Notes: generated by a model not told the origin, from the sequence alone. Counted from the first letter of the stretch, positions 26,240 to 35,866 are shown. The stretch: 64,000 nt of DNA from Paralcaligenes sp. KSB-10 (GCF_021266465.1 NZ_CP089848.1:2480001-2544000); one strand, 5' to 3'. Numbers and translations: made by a program.

Positions 26240-27591
26240 TCGGCAAAACTCGCAGGGCCTTTGTCGTTCTTGCCCAAGAGGGTGTTCCAATCGGCGCCCG
26301 ACATGTAGTCACGCCAACGGCGGTAGTATTGGCGCGGATTCTCTTCGCTGACCTGAAGGCTGACATTGCCCGGGACTGGCCCATCCGCCGTGACTTTGCC
26401 CAATGACTGCTGGTAGTTATAGGGATACCGCTTGGCAATGACACCGCGGCTGCCGGCCGTGGCGTAGTTCCAGTTCTCCATGTCGTCCTGCTCGGTCATG
26501 CCCGCCGGACCCGAATACCGCATGTAGTAACTGCGCAGGAAGTCCTTTACCTCTTGAGGCGCGTCCGCATCGACCAGGAAAAAACGCCATGCTTCCGTCG
26601 CTTCCGGCCCATGCGGATGCCAGATGCACAAGTTGCGCGGCTGCTTGCCATGAAACGAGACATTGGGATAGATGGTGCCGACAAACGGAACCAGCCGATT
26701 GCGCTCGGCCCCAAGCCGGCGTCTGCGCTCTTCATGGCAATATCGGAAATACTCCGCCACTACGGGATTGTTCTGGAACGTGTCCACGAACGGCATGTCC
26801 TCGGGAAGAATGGCGCTATGCACACCATGGCCGGCGGGAAAATTGACCCAGAGATGCTTGGCATATTCAAGCTCGTTGTCGCGGCGCCCTTTCACACCCA
26901 ATTCGGCGCTCGGGCCGATACCAATCAAATCCACCGACCGATGGCTGACGTTGTGATAGGTATCGCCCAGGAAGTTCTCGGCCGCGAACTTCCAGTTGCA
27001 GGGAATAATCCACTTGTGCACCCCCACCAGCACCTCGGAACCGCCTTCCCTGCCATCACGGCAATCGAGTGCCAGATCGAGATGGGTTTTAGCCTCGCCC
27101 AAATACGTCAGAAAATCCGGAGCGTCCTTATCCCAGCTTGCCCAAACGGTTCCCTTGTAGGTGGCGATATTCGGCACCTCGATCAGCGACCAGTCGTCTT
27201 TATTCAGGCACCCTTCGTAAATGGCCTTGTATTGAGGCACGCCGAAGAGCTTGCCTTCGGTGGTGTAGCTCCAGCTATGGTAGGGGCACGTGAACAACTG
27301 GGTATTGCCATGGTCGTACTGGCAAACCTTCATCCCGCGATGACGACAGGAATTGAGGAATACATGGACCTTCTTCCTTTTGTCACGCGCCAGGATGACT
27401 GACTCCGCTCCCATCCTGGAAGTGAAGAAATCGCCGGGATTCGGAATTTGGCTTTCATGGCCCACGAACAGCCATGCACGGGTGAAAATCTTTTCCAGCT
27501 CCTCTTCAAAGATTTCTTTGCTGGAGAAGATTTCCCGGCTGATCATCCCTTTTTTGAGGTCGACCATACGGCTATAAACAGATGTATTCAT
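26236..27591 (-). CDS. Rieske aromatic-ring-hydroxylating dioxygenase alpha subunit
   Basis: 451-aa catalytic subunit. The Rieske 2Fe-2S ligands are CRHRG and CPYHSW in the N-terminal domain (about residues 84-106). The mononuclear iron site is the DTYHNVSHRS segment, with two His and a later Asp. A putative Asp bridging the two domains is present. The enzyme would dihydroxylate an aromatic acid with electrons from the adjacent reductase. Expression is probably controlled by the divergent IclR regulator. It overlaps the SDR gene by four bases. Substrate unknown. Confidence 0.95.
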   Translation of the reverse strand: MNTSVYSRMVDLKKGMISREIFSSKEIFEEELEKIFTRAWLFVGHESQIPNPGDFFTSRMGAESVILARDKRKKVHVFLNSCRHRGMKVCQYDHGNTQLFTCPYHSWSYTTEGKLFGVPQYKAIYEGCLNKDDWSLIEVPNIATYKGTVWASWDKDAPDFLTYLGEAKTHLDLALDCRDGREGGSEVLVGVHKWIIPCNWKFAAENFLGDTYHNVSHRSVDLIGIGPSAELGVKGRRDNELEYAKHLWVNFPAGHGVHSAILPEDMPFVDTFQNNPVVAEYFRYCHEERRRRLGAERNRLVPFVGTIYPNVSFHGKQPRNLCIWHPHGPEATEAWRFFLVDADAPQEVKDFLRSYYMRYSGPAGMTEQDDMENWNYATAGSRGVIAKRYPYNYQQSLGKVTADGPVPGNVSLQVSEENPRQYYRRWRDYMSGADWNTLLGKNDKGPASFAE

Positions 27592-27636
27592 GACAGGAAC
27601 CTACGTTATGGATATGGGCAAAGAATGCGCGGAATC

Positions 27637-28638
27637 TTAAGTAAAGCGTTCGCAAAGCATGTCCCGGCGGGCCAGGCCAACCGCTTCGACGGCGTTGCGG
27701 CCGGCCTCGACCATTGCGGGAGGGCCGCAAAGATAGACACGGGTAGACGGATCCAAGCCAAGATCGGTAATAAGATCCGTGGCATATCCGGTATGGCAGG
27801 TGTCAACCGGATTGGATTCCGCGGCATAGTTCACCTGCAGCGCCGGCCACTTGTCGCGCAATTTCCCCAACTGATCGAGCGCGAACAAGTGCGTACCGCT
27901 GCGCACGCCAACCAACAGGGTTGTGGAAATTTCCTTTTCAGATGGGTCCTGGGCAATCGACTCCAACATGGAAAGGAACGGCGCCAGACCGGTTCCCCCT
28001 GCTATAAAGAGGCGTGGCCTGGCTTCTTTGCGCAGGAAGAAGCTGCCGTGCGGCTCGGACAGCTCGAGCACAGATCCGATATGCGCCGACTGGGTCAGCC
28101 ACGACGAAAAGCTGCCGCCCTCCACAATCCGGATATAAAACTGCAGCCGACGCGACCCGGAGGTGCATGCCATCGAATAGGAGCGCCAGTCCTCCGCGCC
28201 TTCAGGCCGCATCCGCATATATTGCCCAGGCTGGAAATCCACCTCGTTCTCGACTTCCACCTCCAGCAGCATCGTTTCGGTAGCGACTTGCCTCAACTCC
28301 ACGATGCGGCCGGAGATCGGCGGCGGTTCCTCGGCCGTGGCCTCGGCAAGCTCATACGGCAATTCAATAACGCAGGGCTCGGCTATCCTCGAAATACAAC
28401 ACAAAATCGCGCCGTCCTGGCGATCGCTATCCGGCAACACCGCCCTGTCGTATTCCCCGAGTTCAATGGAGCCCGATACGACATTGGCCGCACAAGTGCC
28501 GCATTGTCCATTGCTGCAATCGGTCAACAAACCGAGGCCGGCGTTCGACGCCGCCTGTACGACGCTTTCTCCGCATTGACCTTCTATGCGGCGCGACGCG
28601 CCATCGGAAAAAAGAAGAGTTATCGGGACCTTGCTCAT
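27637..28638 (-). CDS. Rieske oxygenase reductase: ferredoxin, FAD and NAD domains
   Basis: 333 aa in the class IB order of BenC-like reductases. The plant-type 2Fe-2S ferredoxin has DCSNGQCGTC and a distal Cys in ILCC. The FAD-binding barrel has RSYSMAC (RxYSxx type) and the NAD-binding part has AGGTGLAPFLSML. It passes electrons from NADH straight to the oxygenase. It is first in the minus-strand operon, 45 bases ahead of the alpha subunit. A perfect palindrome lies just upstream of its start, so it is likely to be directly regulated. Confidence 0.93.
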   Translation of the reverse strand: MSKVPITLLFSDGASRRIEGQCGESVVQAASNAGLGLLTDCSNGQCGTCAANVVSGSIELGEYDRAVLPDSDRQDGAILCCISRIAEPCVIELPYELAEATAEEPPPISGRIVELRQVATETMLLEVEVENEVDFQPGQYMRMRPEGAEDWRSYSMACTSGSRRLQFYIRIVEGGSFSSWLTQSAHIGSVLELSEPHGSFFLRKEARPRLFIAGGTGLAPFLSMLESIAQDPSEKEISTTLLVGVRSGTHLFALDQLGKLRDKWPALQVNYAAESNPVDTCHTGYATDLITDLGLDPSTRVYLCGPPAMVEAGRNAVEAVGLARRDMLCERFT

Positions 28639-28665
28639 AAAGCCTTCCGGAACAAATTACGCTAA

Positions 28666-28696
28666 ATATTTGAGTCCATACAATGGACTCAAATAT
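28666..28696. promoter_or_regulatory. Perfect 14-bp inverted repeat, probable IclR operator
   Basis: Two 14-base arms (28666-28679 and 28683-28696) are exact reverse complements around a three-base centre; the arms contain TTTGAGTCCAT. The element sits 28 bases before the reductase start and about 260 bases before the IclR start in a 321-base divergent gap. Its size and symmetry suit an IclR-family dimer site. A 5' leader hairpin is the alternative. No other convincing element was seen in this gap. Confidence 0.6.
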
Positions 28697-28959
28697 CATT
28701 GTACGGATAACACCATAAAAGTCAAATTTTTCTGGCGTGTCAGGGAGTTTTGTTTGACTGTTTTCAGTCCGGTGGACACCGGTCCCGGCAAGAATTGCCG
28801 GAGCGCATGCCAAGACGACGATTGATAGGCGAGCGCCGGCGGCGAGAGGCTTGCCGCTCTCTGACTATAATGTTTGAGAAGAGCGCTGCAACAAATAATG
28901 ATGGGCGTACCCGCACGATCGGCCTACGGGCGCGATCGCCACACTCAATAAAGAGAAAT

Positions 28960-29736
28960 ATGGCAAAACCCGAGAAATTGGCTGATGGTGTTCGAGCGGT
29001 AGATCGAGCTCTCGAAATTCTTATGGCATTTACCGCGGCTGACTACGAACTAAGCGTCGCCGAACTTCTCAAGCGAGTCGACCTTAGCAGGCCGACCCTG
29101 TACCGCTTGCTTTATACGCTCGAGCAAAACAGATTTCTGACATCGGCCGGGGATCCTCAGAAATTTCGGCTTGGCCCTTCGGTTGCCCATCTTAGCCATG
29201 TATGGACTTCCAGTCTTGATATCAGCGCGCTTGCCCAACCGATAATGCGAAACATTTGGGAGTCGACCGGCGAAACGGTTGCCTTGTTCATTCCTCAAGG
29301 CGCGTACAGAATGTGCATTGCCGAACTGCCAAGCCTGCACCCACTAAGCTTTAAAAGAGGCGTGGGCTACAAAGAAAAAATTGTCCGCGGCGCGAGCGGC
29401 CGAGCCATCCTCGCGTATCTGTCGCCATCCCAGGAACTATTGCGGGAATACATTTCCGACCTGCCCGTTACATTAAAAACTTACACGCAGGAGTTGGAGG
29501 CCACACGCAAACGTGGCTATGCCATCAGCCAAGATGAACTCATCGAAGGCGCGGTCGCCGTGGCGGCCCCTTTTTTCAGCAGCGCTGACCAAATCGCGGG
29601 ATCGCTTGCCGTTTTCGGACCCGGCGTACGGATGCAATCGGAAAAGATAGCCAACATCGCAGCACTGCTTCAAACTGCGGGGCACCAGTTGTCAGAGGCT
29701 TTGGGCTGCCTCGAAAAACCGGCGCATTCAAAATAG
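28960..29736 (+). CDS. IclR family transcriptional regulator
   Basis: 258 aa. The N-terminal winged helix is GVRAVDRALEILMAFTAADY, then LSVAELLKRVDLSRPTLYRL. The C-terminal effector-binding domain includes FKRGVGYKEKIVRGASGRAI and RKRGYAISQDELIEGAVAVA. It is divergent from the dioxygenase operon and precedes the FAD monooxygenase, so it may control both. Regulators of this group often respond to aromatic acids. I chose the ATG at 28960, whose downstream sequence is a typical IclR start; the frame stays open upstream. Confidence 0.92.
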   Translation: MAKPEKLADGVRAVDRALEILMAFTAADYELSVAELLKRVDLSRPTLYRLLYTLEQNRFLTSAGDPQKFRLGPSVAHLSHVWTSSLDISALAQPIMRNIWESTGETVALFIPQGAYRMCIAELPSLHPLSFKRGVGYKEKIVRGASGRAILAYLSPSQELLREYISDLPVTLKTYTQELEATRKRGYAISQDELIEGAVAVAAPFFSSADQIAGSLAVFGPGVRMQSEKIANIAALLQTAGHQLSEALGCLEKPAHSK

Positions 29737-29848
29737 CGTGTAAATCCACCTTTACTTCATTTTTTCATCCGGATATTCACGCACTCAAGCATTTCAGGTA
29801 TTCAATCGACAGCACCCGAGCCGGCACCATACTTAAGAAAAAGCGATA

Positions 29849-29882
29849 GATCGATAAATTAAATCCGATTTATTTATCGATC
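29849..29882. promoter_or_regulatory. AT-rich palindrome before the FAD monooxygenase
   Basis: GATCGATAAAT (29849-29859) and ATTTATCGATC (29872-29882) are exact reverse complements. Within the 12-base centre, AAAT and ATTT also pair around CCG. The element lies about 70 bases before the FAD monooxygenase start. It is AT-rich and has no T run, so it is more like a protein-binding site than a terminator. It does not resemble the palindrome at 28666-28696. Confidence 0.5.
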
Positions 29883-29953
29883 GTACCGTGCTGCAATAGC
29901 GGCATACATCAGCAATAGTAGGGTTGCGGCCACAGAATTCGTCGGGAGCAAAA

Positions 29954-31606
29954 ATGACTGAAAGCATTAAGACAAGCGTGTTGATTGCGGGAGCAGGCCC
30001 TGTCGGGCTGGTCTTGGCGATGGAATTGGCGGCACAGGGGGTGTCGGCTCTAATCATAGAGCCACGTGAGCGGCTCGAGCCGCCCAACGTTAAATGCAAC
30101 CATGTGTCGGCTCGATCCATGGAAATCTTTCGCCGCTTGGGGGTCGCAGCAATAGTGCGTGACGCGGGATTGCCTGAAAACTATCCTCACGACATTGCTT
30201 ACCGCACAACGACAACAGGCCAGGAACTCACTCGTATTCCGATCCCCTGCCGACGTGACCGCTACATGGCCACACAAGGGCCCGATACGGGTTGGCCGAC
30301 TGCCGAACCACCTCATAGAATCAATCAAATATACCTGGAACCCATTCTATTCAAGCATGCGGAGGCTCAGCCCGAAATCCAAATTTTGAATCGCAAGGCA
30401 CTGAGCGATTTCACACAGGATGAGTACGGCGTACACGCGCTGGCTACAGGCATTGACGATGGCTCGACGCTACAAATAGATTGCGATTATTTGATCGGTT
30501 GCGACGGGGGAAAATCAATCGTTCGAAAAAAAATCGGCGCCAAGCTCAATGGCGATGCCATCGTGCAGCGCGTACAGTCGAGCTATATTCGTACGCCACA
30601 CCTGTTGAAACAACTCCAGCATCCGCCAGCGTGGGCTACGTTTTCACTGAATCCAAGGCGCAGCGGAAATGTATATGCCATTGACGGCCGCGAGCTATGG
30701 CTGATTCACAATTACCTGCGCGAGGACGAGCCCGGCTTCGAATCCGTTGACAGAGACCAAAGCATCAGGGCGATCCTGGGTGTCGGTGCTGATTTCGACT
30801 ACGAAATAATCAGTAAAGAGGATTGGTATGGCCGCAGGCTGGTTGCCGATTACTTCCGGGACCACCGCGTATTCATTTGCGGCGACGCGGCTCATCTATG
30901 GGTACCCTATGCAGGGTACGGAATGAATGCGGGTATCGCGGACGCTTCGAATCTGGCCTGGCTATTGTCTGCCCGACTGCAAAAATGGGGCGCTCCTGGA
31001 ATTCTTGCTGCCTACGAAGCGGAACGCCTGCCTATCACTGAACAAGTGTCGCACTTTGCCATGAACCATGCGCATGCCATGGCTCAGCAACGAAAAGGCG
31101 TGCCGGCGGATATCGAAAAACCAGGCATCGAAGGCGAACAGTTGCGAGTCCGGCTAGGGCAACAAGCTTATGAATTGAATGTCCAGCAATATTGTTGCGC
31201 CGGATTGAATTTTGGGTATTTTTATGACAAATCACCATTGATTGTCTACGACGACGAAACTGCGCCGGCCTATTCCATGGGCGGCTTTACCGCTTCAACA
31301 GTCCCTGGTTGTCGAGCGCCCTACTTCGATCTGGACAAGGACACGCCGTTGTACGACAGGCTGGGAAAAGGCTATACGCTGCTGCGATTCGACGCTTCGT
31401 GCGAGGTGGCGCCACTGGTTCAGGCCACACAATTTCACCACATGCCCCTAACGCTGCTGGACGCAAGCGGGAACGACTCTATCCCTGCCGCCTATCGCCA
31501 TAAAATGCTGCTGCTGCGACCCGACCAGCACATCGCCTGGCGCGGCGACGCTTTGCCCGCGGACATCTCAAATTTGATGAATGTGCTCCGCGGTGCGACT
31601 GCATAG
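29954..31606 (+). CDS. FAD-dependent aromatic monooxygenase (phenol hydroxylase/MhpA type)
   Basis: 550 aa class A flavoprotein hydroxylase. The N-terminal Rossmann motif is LIAGAGPVGLVLAMELA. The DG motif is GCDGGKSIVRKKIGA, and the GD motif is CGDAAHLWVPYAGYGMNAG. The C-terminal thioredoxin-like tail carries QHIAWRGDALP, typical of this group. GGAGC precedes the ATG at 29954. The enzyme adds a hydroxyl group to a phenolic substrate with NAD(P)H and oxygen. It lies after the IclR regulator and before a convergent LysR, so it probably serves the same aromatic pathway. Confidence 0.92.
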   Translation: MTESIKTSVLIAGAGPVGLVLAMELAAQGVSALIIEPRERLEPPNVKCNHVSARSMEIFRRLGVAAIVRDAGLPENYPHDIAYRTTTTGQELTRIPIPCRRDRYMATQGPDTGWPTAEPPHRINQIYLEPILFKHAEAQPEIQILNRKALSDFTQDEYGVHALATGIDDGSTLQIDCDYLIGCDGGKSIVRKKIGAKLNGDAIVQRVQSSYIRTPHLLKQLQHPPAWATFSLNPRRSGNVYAIDGRELWLIHNYLREDEPGFESVDRDQSIRAILGVGADFDYEIISKEDWYGRRLVADYFRDHRVFICGDAAHLWVPYAGYGMNAGIADASNLAWLLSARLQKWGAPGILAAYEAERLPITEQVSHFAMNHAHAMAQQRKGVPADIEKPGIEGEQLRVRLGQQAYELNVQQYCCAGLNFGYFYDKSPLIVYDDETAPAYSMGGFTASTVPGCRAPYFDLDKDTPLYDRLGKGYTLLRFDASCEVAPLVQATQFHHMPLTLLDASGNDSIPAAYRHKMLLLRPDQHIAWRGDALPADISNLMNVLRGATA

Positions 31607-31630
31607 CAAAACGGTTGCAAACAAAACCGG

Positions 31631-32644
31631 TCAAACCGGCATGCGCAACACCTCGGCAAACATCTCAACCAATGCTGTCGCCGCGGGCGACAGTGTGTGT
31701 TCCCGCCGTGAGATCAAATACAGATTCCGCTCTACTTCGGGCTCATTCAGTACCCGAGTAACCAAATCCGGATATTGCGAGGCGGCAACCAGGTACCCTG
31801 GCAACACCGACACCCCTATGCCCTGAGCCGTCAGCGCCAAAGCCGTTGATAAGTAGGAAACTTCCCAGGCCGGCTCAAAGTTGATTCCGGCTTTCGCCAT
31901 GGCATTATCAATAAGCGACCGGATGCCGTTGGAAGGCCGCACCGTGATAACCGGGACTTGATCCAGATCGCGCCATGTCAATCGTGTGCGCAATGCCAAC
32001 GGCGTGCCGCCAAGAACGATCGCGGCCAGGCGATCACGCAGCAAAGGCGTCAGTTTGATTGCGCGGGTGTCCGCATCGGGAGTGCCAATGCCGAATTCAA
32101 CGCGCTGGTCCAATACCGGCGGGATCAGTTGATCGGGCCCCACATCGTGCATGATCAACTGAATGCCGGGATAGCGGTTTTGAAAGCGCCTGATGACAAG
32201 GGGAGCAATTGTGGCGGCAATGGATGTAGCCACCGAGAAGCGAACTGAGCCATGATGCCGGCCGGCCAAACCTCGCGCATTATCGACCAAGGACTCCATG
32301 CCACTCAGAACGCGCTGTGTCATGTCGAAAACTTCGCGGGCCGGCGTCGTTGGGCGCAACGTGCGCCCCGTACGGTCGAACAGCCGAACGCCCAGAGTTT
32401 CTTCCATCTGTTGCAAGGCCACGCTCGCCGCGGACTGCGTCAGACACATCGCCTGGGCGGCCTGGGTCAGGCTGCCCAGGCGATACACATACGAAAATAT
32501 CTGTAACTGGCGCAAAGTAGGCATCGCCAGGTGCCGCGAAAGGCTTTGATCAGGCACCTGCAATTCAATCGACAGGCCTCCGCTGCCTGATCGTTTATTC
32601 ATAGCCGTGGCTGTCTGCTCGGCAACGTTAAAGCCCGGGCGCAT
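31631..32644 (-). CDS. LysR family transcriptional regulator
   Basis: 337 aa. The HTH is PTLRQLQIFSYVYRLGSLTQ, then CLTQSAASVALQQMEETLG and RTLRPTTPAREVF. The effector domain includes SVRFSVATSIAATIAPLV. The ATG at 32644 overlaps the Bug stop codon as TAATG, which supports translational coupling; starts at 32602 or at 32524 (MPTLRQLQIF) would give a shorter, more typical N-terminus. It is downstream of, and on the same strand as, a Bug receptor gene, so receptor and regulator are made together. Target unknown. Confidence 0.9.
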   Translation of the reverse strand: MRPGFNVAEQTATAMNKRSGSGGLSIELQVPDQSLSRHLAMPTLRQLQIFSYVYRLGSLTQAAQAMCLTQSAASVALQQMEETLGVRLFDRTGRTLRPTTPAREVFDMTQRVLSGMESLVDNARGLAGRHHGSVRFSVATSIAATIAPLVIRRFQNRYPGIQLIMHDVGPDQLIPPVLDQRVEFGIGTPDADTRAIKLTPLLRDRLAAIVLGGTPLALRTRLTWRDLDQVPVITVRPSNGIRSLIDNAMAKAGINFEPAWEVSYLSTALALTAQGIGVSVLPGYLVAASQYPDLVTRVLNEPEVERNLYLISRREHTLSPAATALVEMFAEVLRMPV

Positions 32645-33621
32645 TATTCATAGTGCATACCCGCTTTTTTTGCCGCGGCAGTCCAGCGTTTTATATCTGT
32701 TTTGATTGAATCGGCCAGCAACTGGCTGTTCGCCTCCCCGACATCCATTCCAAGTTGGGCATATCTTTTCTTTATTTCCGGACGCTGAAGAATTTCGGCC
32801 AAAGCCTTGTCCAGGGTCTGCACAACCTCTTTGGGCGTGCCTGCCGGAGCGACCATGCCGCTCCAAAGCGACACTTCGAAACCAGGAAGGCCTGATTCCG
32901 CCACAGTCGGAATATCAGGCAGCGCTTCGGAACGTTTGGCGCTGGTCACGGCCAAGGCATGCAAACGGCCTGCCCTCACCGACGACATGACAGCGGCACT
33001 GTCCAAAATCGCCAAATCTATTTGCCCGCCCATCAAATCAGCGACCACGGGGCCTGAGCCTTTATAGGGAATCTGATTGAAACTGATGCCCGCGGCGGTC
33101 GCCAGGACTTCAGCCGCAAGCTGAAAACTGGAAGTTGCCACGCCATGCGTCAAGGGTACCTTGCGCTGCTTGGCCAGCTTGATCAATTCCGCTATGTTCT
33201 TCACGTCTTTCAACTTTGGCCCTGTAGTCACGACCAAAGGAAATCTCGCCAATAGTGCGATAGGCTCAAAATCCTTTACCGGATCATAGGTAATGCGATT
33301 AGGGGCGTATACGGCCGGATTGACAGTCAGGCCTCCGCTGGAAATGACCAGCAAGGTGTAGCCGTCCGGCTTGGCATGCTTGACATAATTTGCGGAAATC
33401 ATGGAATTAGCCCCCGGCTTGTTTTCCACGATAAAAGGCTTACCCAAGCGTTTTTCCAGCTCGGACGCCAGCAGTCGCGCAAGTATGTCATTGGTGCCGC
33501 CTGGCGCAAAACCCACCACGACATTAACGGGCTTGTCCGGGTAAGCGGCCGCCGCTACCCCCGTGGCAAGCACGCCGACCAGCAGTGCGCAAGAGGCCGC
33601 ACAGCGCTTGAATATTTTCAT
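32644..33621 (-). CDS. Bug-family tripartite tricarboxylate transporter receptor
   Basis: 325-aa periplasmic receptor with a Sec signal peptide (residues 1-25, ending in VAAAA). Mature features: YPDKPVNVVVGFAPGGTNDI, VENKPGANSMISANYVKHA and PDGYTLLVI. AAAGGAG lies eight bases before the ATG at 33621. It has no membrane-subunit partner nearby. It overlaps the LysR gene at its stop (TAATG). It probably serves uptake of the compound degraded by the adjacent aromatic cluster or senses it. Ligand not predictable. Confidence 0.93.
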   Translation of the reverse strand: MKIFKRCAASCALLVGVLATGVAAAAYPDKPVNVVVGFAPGGTNDILARLLASELEKRLGKPFIVENKPGANSMISANYVKHAKPDGYTLLVISSGGLTVNPAVYAPNRITYDPVKDFEPIALLARFPLVVTTGPKLKDVKNIAELIKLAKQRKVPLTHGVATSSFQLAAEVLATAAGISFNQIPYKGSGPVVADLMGGQIDLAILDSAAVMSSVRAGRLHALAVTSAKRSEALPDIPTVAESGLPGFEVSLWSGMVAPAGTPKEVVQTLDKALAEILQRPEIKKRYAQLGMDVGEANSQLLADSIKTDIKRWTAAAKKAGMHYE

Positions 33622-33746
33622 GGTATTTGTCTCCTTTAGGCGATGAATCATTGTAACTCGTTAACGTGTTAATTTGATAATTAAATCCGCCTACCGGACA
33701 AAATGCACCTATCGATAACCCTTAGTCGGTGAAATCAAGGCTAAAT

Positions 33747-34751
33747 CTATAAGCGAATCAGCCGCTTGCCAAGATTCTCGCCCCGGTACAATTCCTCGAT
33801 TGCACCCATTGCGGTGTCCAGGCCATCGGTGACGTGTTCGCGGTATGTCAGCTTGTTCGCCCTGATCAGGGACTCCAGCTGGCTGACATAAGAGCCATAG
33901 GTATCCATATGGTCGAAAAGAATGAAGCCTTGCATACGGGCGCGGCGCGTCAAGAGAATGCGTTCTACGCGCGGCCCCATGGGGGGTGGATCCCACTTGG
34001 CGATTGAAGCAGTGCCGCATACGATGACCCGTGCCCCGATAGCCAGATGCCGCATGACCGAATCTGAAATCTGTCCGGCGGTATTGTCAAAGTACACATC
34101 GACGCCATCGGGGCAGGCGTTTTGCAAGGCAGCGCCTATATCCTCAGTCTTGTAATTGATGACGTGGTCGTAGGCAAACTGCTCATGGCAGGCCTTGACC
34201 TTCTCGGGCGTGCTGGTCAGCCCAACGGTACGGCAACCCAGGGACTTCGCAAGTTGGCCTACACAGGAACCCACGCCCCCGGCTGCGGTGGATACGACAA
34301 CGGTCTCGCCAGGCTTGGGGCCGCCTATCTTGTCCAGTGCCGTGGCGGCGGTAATGCCGTTCAAGCCCAGCACGCCCAAATATAAGGAGGGCGGAATATC
34401 GCTGGCCGTGACTTTCTGTACGACAGCGGCCGGCTTCACCACTGCATAGTGTTGCCATCCGAACCAGCCCATCAGACGCTCGCCGGCGCTAAATCCGTCC
34501 ACATTCGATTCGACTACGACACCGACGCACAAAGACCGCATCACTTCGCCAACCGCAACGCTGGAATAATTGTTTGCATCGGCCAGCCATCCACGCATGG
34601 CGGGTTCAACCGACAACCACTCGTTGCGCACGAGCATCTGGCCTTGCTTTACCGCGGGTACCGGCTGCACATCCTTTCGGAAATTCTCAGCAGTTGGGAT
34701 GCCTGCCGGCCGCGATGCCACGTAGATAGCCTCATTGGTTAGTGTCGTCAT
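33747..34751 (-). CDS. NADP-dependent oxidoreductase, zinc-free MDR family (CurA/LTB4DH-like)
   Basis: 334 aa. The fold is the zinc-independent medium-chain dehydrogenase/reductase group: NEWLSVEPAMRGWLADANNY, the Rossmann glycine motif VVSTAAGGVGSCVGQLAKS, and the C-terminal GLDTAMGAIEELYRGENLGK. Such enzymes reduce enone double bonds with NADPH. No catalytic Zn ligands were seen. It lies upstream of the Bug gene on the same strand and downstream of the EamA transporter, but the gaps suggest separate units. Natural substrate unknown. Confidence 0.9.
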   Translation of the reverse strand: MTTLTNEAIYVASRPAGIPTAENFRKDVQPVPAVKQGQMLVRNEWLSVEPAMRGWLADANNYSSVAVGEVMRSLCVGVVVESNVDGFSAGERLMGWFGWQHYAVVKPAAVVQKVTASDIPPSLYLGVLGLNGITAATALDKIGGPKPGETVVVSTAAGGVGSCVGQLAKSLGCRTVGLTSTPEKVKACHEQFAYDHVINYKTEDIGAALQNACPDGVDVYFDNTAGQISDSVMRHLAIGARVIVCGTASIAKWDPPPMGPRVERILLTRRARMQGFILFDHMDTYGSYVSQLESLIRANKLTYREHVTDGLDTAMGAIEELYRGENLGKRLIRL

Positions 34752-34857
34752 ACTGTTCTCGCTATTAATGGTTAAGTGATCTTACGCTTGGCCGAAGGTA
34801 TCCGGGAACGGGACAAACTCCGGCAATGGCATGCGCCCGAATGCGACGCTGCGACAG

Positions 34858-35751
34858 CTAGCGGCGCTTCTGAGCCAACATCAGAACGACACCCAGCAGT
34901 ACCATGGCGGCGGCCAGCCACTCGTAGCGGCTGATATATTCATGGGCCACGTACACGCCCAGCAGCATGGCGATAACCGGGTTGACAAACGTATAGCTGG
35001 ACGCCAGTGCCGTGGAAGTACTTGACAGCAGCACCATATAAGCATTGAATGCAATAAGCGAACCGAATGTCACCAGGTAAACCCAGGCGGCGGTAGCCAG
35101 CGACATCGTTGGCAAGGCGATAGCCTCGCCCTGCGACCATGACAGCAGCAGTAAAACGACGCCGCCGCAAAGCATTTCGCTGGCAAACCCCGACGCGGCC
35201 GGAGCCAGCCGTAGGCTGCGTTGACTCAGCACGCTGCCCAGCGACCAGCTCAGCGTTGCAATAATGATAGCGGCAAGCCCTTCGGGCGACGCCCTGAAGT
35301 CGGCCCCCTGAGTCAACATCGCAACCCCGATCAGGCCGAATGCGATACCGGCCCATTCAAGCCGGCCTGGACGTACTCCCCACAACAAATTCAGGGTGGC
35401 CATCATCAAAGGCACCACGGCAATGAACGCCACCACCAAACCCGAACCGATGGTCTGCTCGGCATGGGCCACCCCGCCCATGCCCGCAGCCAGCATAAGC
35501 GTGCCGACAACCAGAGCATTTAGCCATTGACGCGGGGTCGGCATGGGCTGGCGGCGTATCAATATCCAGGTAAACAGCAACAGGCCAGCCACGATGAATC
35601 GGCTGCCCATCATGTAAAAAGGGGGAAACTCGGGCAAGGCCAATTTAATGGCCAGATAGGTCGAACCCCAGACCACCCATGTCGCCGCCAGGCAGAGCAG
35701 GACCAGGGGACTCAAGGGCGCACGCGCGGTGGAAGACAAAGCGACAGGCAT
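34858..35751 (-). CDS. EamA/DMT family transporter
   Basis: 297-aa inner-membrane protein with ten predicted helices and two EamA repeats. The first is LVLLCLAATWVVWGSTYLAI to about residue 140; the second starts near LAAIIIATLSWSLGSVL. The family exports metabolites such as amino acids or related compounds; the substrate is not predictable. GGGA lies a few bases before the ATG. It has no co-directional partner closer than the MDR gene. Confidence 0.9.
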   Translation of the reverse strand: MPVALSSTARAPLSPLVLLCLAATWVVWGSTYLAIKLALPEFPPFYMMGSRFIVAGLLLFTWILIRRQPMPTPRQWLNALVVGTLMLAAGMGGVAHAEQTIGSGLVVAFIAVVPLMMATLNLLWGVRPGRLEWAGIAFGLIGVAMLTQGADFRASPEGLAAIIIATLSWSLGSVLSQRSLRLAPAASGFASEMLCGGVVLLLLSWSQGEAIALPTMSLATAAWVYLVTFGSLIAFNAYMVLLSSTSTALASSYTFVNPVIAMLLGVYVAHEYISRYEWLAAAMVLLGVVLMLAQKRR

Positions 35752-35866
35752 TTTTTCCCAGGGAAATGGAAGTAAAACGCTATATTACAAACCTAATCAT
35801 CTAAAGCGCATACAGATTTAACGGCACAGGCCACAAAAAAACACTTAATCCCCCAAGGCTAAATCC

